Assembly (NCBI RefSeq): GCF_000276665.1
Contig: NW_004955473.1
Location: forward strand, 9,602,865 to 9,666,864
Direction of reading: 5' to 3'
From: Chinchilla lanigera
Lineage: Eukaryota; Chordata; Mammalia; Rodentia; Chinchillidae
DNA length: 64,000 nt
The notes under the pieces: generated by a model
Databases searched by the model: none
The model's input: the letters and a program-made list of their open reading frames with translations, nothing else
Told to the model about the DNA's origin: nothing
Position numbers and translations under genes: made by a program
Shown: in pieces, positions 57,505 to 64,000 of the stretch
Layout of the letters: each line of letters opens with the position of its first letter
How positions within the stretch are numbered: the stretch's first letter is position 1

Positions 57505-57690
57505 TTAATCCATCACTAAACAATGAGTATGGGTCTTGAGATCAGACAGACTACATCTCTGCTACTAGTTAGTGGAGAAACTTTGAACAAATGACTTCAC
57601 CTGTCAGAGTTTTGGTTGTTATGCATCAAGAGATGAAACACATATGAAACATTTAGTTCATTGCCTGGAATATATTAGTCTTAAAATGGT
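57505..57690 (+). repeat. MIR-type SINE fossil
   Basis: gggtcttgagatcagacaga, gctactagttagtggagaaa and gaacaaatgacttcacctgt, ending tagttcattgcctggaatat, give a plus-strand MIR. Confidence 0.65.
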
Positions 57691-57944
57691 AGCTGTTATC
57701 AATCTTACAATTATGTATTATGCACTGGGGAGACCAATCCATTTCTAAAAGAAATACTGCTGTTTTAAGAAACAGTGCATTATTTTAAAAGGTTATACTA
57801 CCAGAGGGACAGACTGTTAGCTGACCTTCCAGTCTAAATACGTAAGATACAAAGGAATTAGTTTCCAGTAGACCCCTAAGTAATCCTACTTAGGGAACAA
57901 ATTAGGATGTAGGATAAAAGTAGGGTAAAAAAAAAACTTTATCC

Positions 57945-58045
57945 ACTCCTCCAACCCCAGTACCTAGCATAGTTTTCAGCATGTATTAGTGCTCAATAAA
58001 GATGCATTGGCTGGCTAGCTGCATGGGTGGATAAATGCAGTAGGA
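57945..58045 (+). repeat. L2-type LINE 3'-end fragment
   Basis: ccccagtacctagcatagtt, agtgctcaataaagatgcat and gggtggataaatgcag: plus L2 3' end. Confidence 0.55.
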
Positions 58046-58703
58046 CAAAAACATGTGGCAGCTAGGCAGTATATGAAGAAATATAATGCGTATGCATCAG
58101 GAGAATGTAAGTAGGTGGAAAGAGCAGAGAGGTTTGAGATAAAGGGAGATGCAAAGGTATTGAAAAGATATCTTTCAACCTTGTGAGCTACAATCCTTTG
58201 TGTGTTCTACATTGTTTGGAACTCTAACACTCAGCTAAAACAGTTGAGCATGGGTTATAAGGAAAGAAAACACCTGTGATTGTGCTGATGAACTTGAGAC
58301 TCTTCTCCTTTCACTGGTGAAATTTAGTGACATGATGATAAGCCAGAGATTACTCCAGGGAGCTATTTCTGAAATCTCTGGGGATTCAGAATCTAGGCTA
58401 ACAGGGCAATAGGACCATGGCTGTAGTGATTTGTTTTCTGAGCCCTAAATTGGGTCAAATGGTGTGACCAAAGTTTTTTTCTCTCTCAATATATAGATGT
58501 ATTCATTTTACCAGTCTCAAGGGATATATACATCCCTCCTTTAAATGATTTATCACTATTAGAACTAGTAACATTCTCTGAAATCAGGGCTGTTCTACAA
58601 ATGTTGGAAGCAAACATTTGGTATGGATTTGACATCTTTTTAAAAGTAAGGATTTTGATTGGACTTTCAAAGACTTGGTAATCTCATGAATTACAATTGA
58701 GTA
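58046..58703. other. Unique DNA, no gene seen
   Basis: No exon or repeat recognised. Confidence 0.4.
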
Positions 58704-58855
58704 TATACACACAGAGAGAGACACACACAGAGAGACAGAGACAGAGACAGAGCGAGACACAGAGGGAGACACAGAGGGAGAGACAGAGAGACAGAGACAG
58801 ACACAGAGACACAGAGACAGAAAGAGAGAGAGACAGAGAGACAAAGAGAGACAAA
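58704..58855. repeat. (GAGACA)n / (CACAGAGA)n microsatellite
   Basis: Interrupted hexamer and octamer units of gagaca type over about 150 bp. The R/E/T/Q frames on plus and S/L/C/V frames on minus are repeat translation. Confidence 0.95.
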
Positions 58856-59284
58856 GGTTGCTTGATCACTTATGGGAAGTCCTGTCCAGTGTTCATATTG
58901 GTAGATTTTTTTTCATGGTCCTGACCAGTGGATAGAAGCCCAGGTAAAGGAATGAAGGGATATATGTAGACTCAGCAGTGGTAGTGGAGTAGGGACCAGT
59001 AGTTGTAGCATTAAGTGGACTTGACTGATAAGGGTACAAAATAAAATTTAGACTCCAGATGTTCAAGAATGAAAACAGGGCTAGAAAGGGCAATTAAGCA
59101 TTCACCCAAATTAGAGTATCATAATTGTCCATATTCTGTTTATTTAATGGGAGACTGAATCTTTGGAGAAAGTCTCAAGAAGACGTTTGGTTTTATGAAA
59201 GAACGAAAGTACAACATTCACTTGAGTTGAAAAGGAGCAGAATGAGGATGATTTCAAGGGCAAAAGCGGTGTCCACAGGCACTC
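58856..59284. other. Unique DNA, no gene seen
   Basis: No exon or repeat recognised; may contain diverged L2. Confidence 0.35.
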
Positions 59285-60300
59285 ATTTAATTAAGAAGCA
59301 TTTTTAGCATGCCTATCAGGTGCCAGGTAGTGTCCCCGCCCCTAGAGATATAGCAATAAGAGAGACTGATGACTTTCCTTCTTTCATAGAACTTGCATTG
59401 ATGTGGGAAACAAACAATAAATGAGTAGAAACCCATATATAATGGGTTAATTATCAACATATGCTATAAAGAAAAATAAAGGAAGATGAGAAGATATAGG
59501 ATGGTGCCACAGACCTAAGGCACTATGTTGGCTATGACAGTCAGGGGCCTTCTCTGGGTAGTTAACATTTAAACAGAGGCATGAATAAAGTATAGGAACC
59601 AGCTATACAAAATCTTGGGTGAAAGAGATAGCATTCCAAACAGCCTGATTGAGAAAGGACTATACCCTGATGTGGTGTTAAGCGTGGAGTATTTGAAGAA
59701 TAGAAAGCAGGCTAATATAGTTGGATCTTAGCAGTAGGAGAGAAGTAGGGGCAAGTTTGTGTGGAGGCCTGTAGGCTGTCATGAGAAATTCATTTTAAGT
59801 GGGATGGAATTCCATTGGAGGCTTTTAAGCAAAGGAATCAGGTGATATGACTTATGTTTCAGAAAGATTACCCTGCTAGGTAAAATAATATTTTATAGAG
59901 TCAGAAATTGAAATAACAAAACCATTATTACCAAAGTTCAGGTGCAGCCTGATGGTGTAACTGAGGGTAGGAGCTGTGGTGGTGGGGAAGAGTGACTAGA
60001 CTCGAGTGTATTTTGAAGGTAAAAGCGCTAAGATTTTCTGATTCATTGGATGTGGTGTATGAGGGAAAGAGGAATCAGGGAATATACCAAGGTTTTCAGT
60101 GTGAATAACCACGTAACCTGTAAGACCAACTACATACGTAGGTTTGTAAGGGTGGGAGAGGTTTGAGAGGGAAATGAGAAACAGTTTTACGACAGGCTAA
60201 ATTTGAGATCTGTATGTTGTAACTAAGTGAAGATTTGAGATAAACCGCTGGATACCTGAACTGAGAGTTCAGGACATGGTCAGGATTGAAGCTACAATTT
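59285..60300 (-). repeat. Long L2 LINE 3' region
   Basis: agcatgcctatcaggtgcca, tagaacttgcattgatgtgg, aatgagtagaaacccatata, ggccttctctgggtagttaa, ggcttttaagcaaaggaatc, aggtgatatgacttatgttt, agggaaagaggaatcaggga and aaatttgagatctgtatgtt follow reverse L2 order over about 1 kb. This is the longest L2 in the window, with no open ORF. Confidence 0.7.
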
Positions 60301-60414
60301 GAGAAATGGACACATAGTATTTAACTTACTGGGCAAGATAATTGAACAAATCACTATAGATGGAAAAGAGGTCCAAAAACCAAAAAACATCCCTTAAAAA
60401 TTACTATCACTAAA

Positions 60415-60535
60415 ACGTATTTGTTCAGTCAACAAGTATTTTAGACATGATAGGCATTGTTTTAAAAATAAGGGTACTATAATGACCAGATAAAGCTGCT
60501 GTCCTCACAAAGTTTAAAATAAAAAGTTTCGTGGC
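60415..60535 (-). repeat. Second L2-type 3'-end fragment
   Basis: tttgttcagtcaacaagtat, gacatgataggcattgtttt and gctgtcctcacaaagtttaa repeat the reverse L2 3'-end signature, so this is a separate copy from 59285-60300. Confidence 0.6.
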
Positions 60536-60944
60536 TCATTAGAGGATCAGGGCAAAATATATAACAGAGAAAATCAATTTAAAATGCTGAGCTTTGCAAA
60601 GAACACAGCAAACCTAACAATTGCCAAGTCAATATGTTCCAGGTGAGCCTATGGTAGGACACAGAAATTGACCATTGGCCCATGGTGATGGTGGTGGTGG
60701 GTGACAAGAGAGGGGGAGACCCAGAAATACCTCCAGGGGTAGGGTTAGATACCTCTGGAGTACAGAGGAACAAAACTAAAACCTCGAGGAGTTTGTTTTG
60801 AGCCAAGTGGGGAAATGTCTTCCTCTGAATAAAGAGATGGCAGAAAAGGAAGCCTGGAGTTCCAAGTAGAGAAAAGCCCACAAAGGCTGACTAGCTCAAA
60901 CTCGAAAGTCAGATAGATATGCAGGATCTCCTATTTGATACCTT
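60536..60944. other. Unique DNA, no gene seen
   Basis: A 100-codon minus frame (60881-60579) lies here with no domain. A short GGT repeat (gatggtggtggtgggtg) is at about 60686-60702. Confidence 0.4.
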
Positions 60945-61075
60945 TTGCTATGTCACTTAAAGTAATTTATTTTTTTCTGAACGCCAGTTTTCCCATCTGC
61001 AAAATGAGGAGTAAAGGTATAGAAAGTATCTAATATGACGCCTAGTATATAATAAACACCAAACAAATATTACCT
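60945..61075 (+). repeat. MIR-type SINE fossil
   Basis: acgccagttttcccatctgc, aaaatgaggagtaaaggtat and atatgacgcctagtatataa: plus MIR. Confidence 0.65.
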
Positions 61076-61419
61076 TACAATAATACTAATTCTGATGATA
61101 ATACTAAAATTAGAGAATCTTCCATAGCTGGGCTAGTATTGGCCTTCATCAGACTTACGTTTTCTCCAAGGAGCAAGAAATGAGGCTGAAGCTTATACAT
61201 AAACTGTGTCAGTCAAGAAAACTTTGGTGCATGATGCTGAACTTGGGAGATGCATTCTATGTTTTAAGAAATATATTTGGTTTTCTTATTTTTGTAATTT
61301 TTCACTAATTTCACCGCTTTTGCTTTTCACAGTTTCTTGGTCAAGATCTTTTCATATATTCTAGGCTAAGAGATAAATAAAATATTTTCTTTAGCTGGGT
61401 GTGCTTTCATCTCCAGAGC

Positions 61420-61582
61420 AGTTCTTCTGGAACTTTAACAAGCACGGAAATGAGCAGAGCAAGTTGTTCTGATGCAGAGCTTGATGCAGTAGGTGTAGGG
61501 GCTTGGTTTGAGAGTCTGAATTTCTAACAAGTTCCAGGTGATGTTGTTGCTTCTTTTCACGCACCAAACTTTGAGGAACACG
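61420..61582 (-). mobile_element. MER5-type hAT-Charlie DNA transposon fossil
   Basis: gatgcagtaggtgtaggggc, gagtctgaatttctaacaag, ttccaggtgatgttgttgct and caccaaactttgaggaacac give the reverse MER5 order. It is non-autonomous and ancient. Confidence 0.7.
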
Positions 61583-62521
61583 GAGCTAAGAAGCCTGTCT
61601 GGAGGACAGTAGAAAACGCAGTAGATCAGCGGCAAACAGTGACTTGAGTGTCAAGGAAGTACAACAAGATAGCCATGTCACACCTACTTTTCATTTCTGC
61701 CTCATGAAATCGTTTGTACATGGAGTTTAAAGAGAGTATTTGGGACTGGGTAATGAGGTTATAAAACCAGGAAAGCTGCACATGATTCCTTTTGGCCTCC
61801 ATGCTTCCCTGAAGCAGATGTGAGTGCACAGCTGTCTAGTACAAAGAAAGCTTTGGAGAGAAGTCTCAGTGGAGCAGTATATCTTGTTTTTATCATTTTC
61901 CTCTTTATAATGTTTTCTTTTCTCAATTCAATGAAAAAAATCACATAATGGGATTTTATTGTGGCCTGTTTGAATGGATAGGACAATGGAAAAATGATGT
62001 AGTCAGGAAAGTGTTCCGACAACTAAAAGACGTTTATCTCAGAAATGTCTGTGCAGAGCACAAGCAACCATTAGAAGTGAAATTTGAGCAAAATGAAAAA
62101 TCATTCAATATAAATTGTGTATTTTTATCAGAAATACTTTTAATATACAGAAAGATTTTCTTTTTGATTATTGAGATAAAATGAGGCTTTCAAGTATATT
62201 GTTCCGATATGACCAGCACATTTTATTGCAAAATGGCCCTTCCTCAAGGCTTTGATAAATAGAGATTGGAACATAGTGTATCCAGATGCTCCTGAATATC
62301 CTCTGATAGTTTGCTTTTCAGAAAGTTAACAAGAAATTGATGGTGACAGTGTTGCTTGTTTGCTTTTTCACTGTGACTCACCCCTTTTATGAATGAAATA
62401 CTGAGATTACTTTGCTTATTTTAGATGTATTTATTATCTTTTTATCTTATTCAGTCTTTCATTTCTGTTTAACTTCATTTATTATTCAAGCCACAGCACT
62501 TCAGGTATTTTATCTTGATTG
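61583..62521. other. Unique DNA, no gene seen
   Basis: About 940 bp. Frames at 61759-62022 (minus) and 61948-62184 (plus) overlap and show no domain. Confidence 0.4.
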
Positions 62522-62552
62522 ATGGATTGGTTTGATTGATTGATTGATTGAT
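62522..62552. repeat. (GATT)n short tandem repeat
   Basis: About six GATT/TTGA units, the first ones imperfect. Confidence 0.9.
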
Positions 62553-62559
62553 GTGAGAG

Positions 62560-62790
62560 GCAGTATAGTTAAGTATCTACAAACATGAGATTTAGAGACA
62601 GATCTGAGTCCCAACACTGCCATTTATTATGTCTGTGCTTTGGCAATCTTATTGAGTTTCTGGTGTCAGTTTGTTCTCTATAAAATGGGAATGATCATAG
62701 TCCTTACCTATGCTTTGTTTTAGGTAATACATGAGTCGATACAAATAAAACAATTAAACTATAACCAGCTGTCATGAATACTTACTAAGC
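62560..62790 (+). repeat. MIR-type SINE fossil
   Basis: gaggcagtatagttaagtat, cagatctgagtcccaacact, gccatttattatgtctgtgc, ctataaaatgggaatgatca and ggtaatacatgagtcgatac are a near full-length plus MIR, one of the clearest of the window. Confidence 0.78.
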
Positions 62791-63114
62791 ATTCAAAATA
62801 TACTGGTCATCCTTATTAATGATGTATGGTAAACCATTCATGTCATGTTCATGGTTTATCTCCTTAGCCAGACTACAAACACATTTGAAGTATGAGAGCA
62901 GTATATTCATTTTTTGTGTATTCTTGTCAACCATTTATTATTTCTGTAATGTTTCCCATCATAACTGTGGATTTGTTTTGCAGATGAAACTACCAAGAGG
63001 TACATTATAAATTTAAAAAAAGGGAGCTACAATTAAGAAAAGCTGCCACCAATAAACAGTATTTAATGAAGTAGGGTAAAGAGAAAGTACATATTTTTTA
63101 GTAATCGTTAATAC
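62791..63114. other. Unique DNA, no gene seen
   Basis: No exon or repeat recognised. Confidence 0.4.
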
Positions 63115-63290
63115 TAATTATAATAACACTTATTTATCAAGTGCCTATTTTACCGTGTTAGAAACTTTCAGCCACTGCACTTATTCTTCACAATATTTCT
63201 ATGAATTCGAAAGCTGAAACTCATAGAGGTTTAGAAATAAGTGTCAAGTCACCCTGGTGGGATTTGAACTGATTATTGTCTGATTGCAAA
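63115..63290 (-). repeat. MIR-type SINE fossil
   Basis: tatttatcaagtgcctattt, ctgaaactcatagaggttta and tcaccctggtgggatttgaa are the reverse MIR order. Confidence 0.65.
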
Positions 63291-63436
63291 CACTATATTG
63301 CCTCATCTCTTTTTAATTTTTTTTTGATATGGAATTCTTGGTTAAAACAGCTAAATTTCATTCGCATCACAGTTTTGCTTCTCATGAGCTGTGTGACAAC
63401 TTCCAATTCAGAACCCATGTATATGCAAGTAGACAC

Positions 63437-63518
63437 TCTAAATCTAAATCTAAATCTAAATCTAAATCTAAATCTAAATCTAAGTCTGCCTAAGTTTAAA
63501 TCTGAATCTGAATCTAAA
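63437..63518. repeat. (TCTAAA)n hexamer repeat
   Basis: Seven perfect TCTAAA units and an eighth with one change (63437-63484), then a decayed second run to 63518. It creates an Asn-Leu repeat in one frame and Arg-Phe in the opposite frame; neither is a gene. The unit is not the vertebrate telomere hexamer. Confidence 0.95.
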
Positions 63519-64000
63519 GCATCATTGTAGAAGATATCATCGTTTCCCAATTCCCTGCCAGATTGCTATTCTATCCTCCAATACTACATAAGTCAATCAT
63601 TTTCAAGTTCCCTCATTACTACCAACCTAAGACTGCACATCCTCTCTTATTATGCTTCAAGAATATCTTCCTTTCCTTCATTGGTGTGAGTTATAATACT
63701 GTTCTGAGTTTCCTTTCCATGATAAATATCCCACACCTGAAAACAATGTCTATTTCTATGTTGCCCCACTTGGGTTAGCTCTCACATATTAATTAGTAAG
63801 TACTACTCTGAAGCAGTGGTCCAGAACTGAAAGAGAATGATCAATACTGCTCGTTCAGGTCCAGATGTACTATAATGAGTATCTTGGACACAAACAGGAT
63901 TACTTCAGCTGATTTGTAGCCATAGAAATGGCAGATTATTAAACCACTTATAATTTCCTTGTTCTATTTTGCCTTGGGGACAATAATTTTAACAGATTCT
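63519..64000. other. Unique DNA, no gene seen
   Basis: No exon or repeat recognised up to the end of the window. Confidence 0.4.

Noticed and set aside
63437..63518. Interstitial telomere repeat
   Set aside because: The unit is TCTAAA, not the vertebrate CCCTAA/TTAGGG.
1..64000. An undescribed multi-gene system
   Set aside because: No coding genes, operons or defence-like modules are present; everything recognisable is transposon, simple repeat or unique non-coding DNA.

Overview
The window reads as non-coding nuclear DNA of a mammal, most likely a rodent outside the mouse/rat group. The evidence is a mix of tRNA-derived ID-like SINEs (body starting ggggctggggatttagctcag), a B1 (7SL-derived, Alu-like) SINE, L1 LINEs, ERVL-MaLR-type solo LTRs, and old mammal-wide MIR and L2 fragments. 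I could not fix the species: the ID-like consensus here (gcctgcctggcaag...gagttcgattcc, then an A-rich tail) differs from the mouse/rat, ground-squirrel and beaver forms I can recall. No bacterial operon, phage, plasmid or CRISPR structure is present.

I found no protein-coding gene or convincing exon. The longer open frames fall in L1 ORF2 remnants, LTRs, L2/MIR sequence or simple repeats. The only RNA-gene-like sequence is a retroposed U6 snRNA pseudogene at 40933-41033. The window is therefore an intergenic stretch (gene desert) or the inside of a very large intron.

Layout. 1-3.6 kb: a 5'-truncated L1 (minus) with a perfect 17-bp target-site duplication, then a MaLR LTR. 3.6-14 kb: mostly unique AT-rich DNA with three SINEs, L2/MIR pieces and an AAGG microsatellite. 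14-19 kb: a 201-bp element with terminal inverted repeats (hAT-like MITE), two MaLR LTRs and a short L1 tail insertion. 19-27 kb: a nested complex in which an old L1 is split by a younger L1, itself split by an L1 tail and a solo LTR, with a B1 and two ID-like SINEs added. 27-42 kb: L2/MIR fragments, SINEs and the U6 pseudogene. 42-47 kb: an L1 tail insertion, a 380-bp polypyrimidine tract, two MaLR LTRs and a SINE. 47-57 kb: an L2, then an L1 of about 3.9 kb (minus) carrying recognisable reverse-transcriptase ORF2 pieces, inactive. 57-64 kb: L2/MIR/MER5 fossils and GAGACA, TTGA and TCTAAA repeats.

Nothing here forms a working gene system. The informative content is the insertion history (target-site duplications and nesting order), the MITE, the repeated 5' end of the L1-tail copies, and repeat-free blocks that could hold regulatory sequence.
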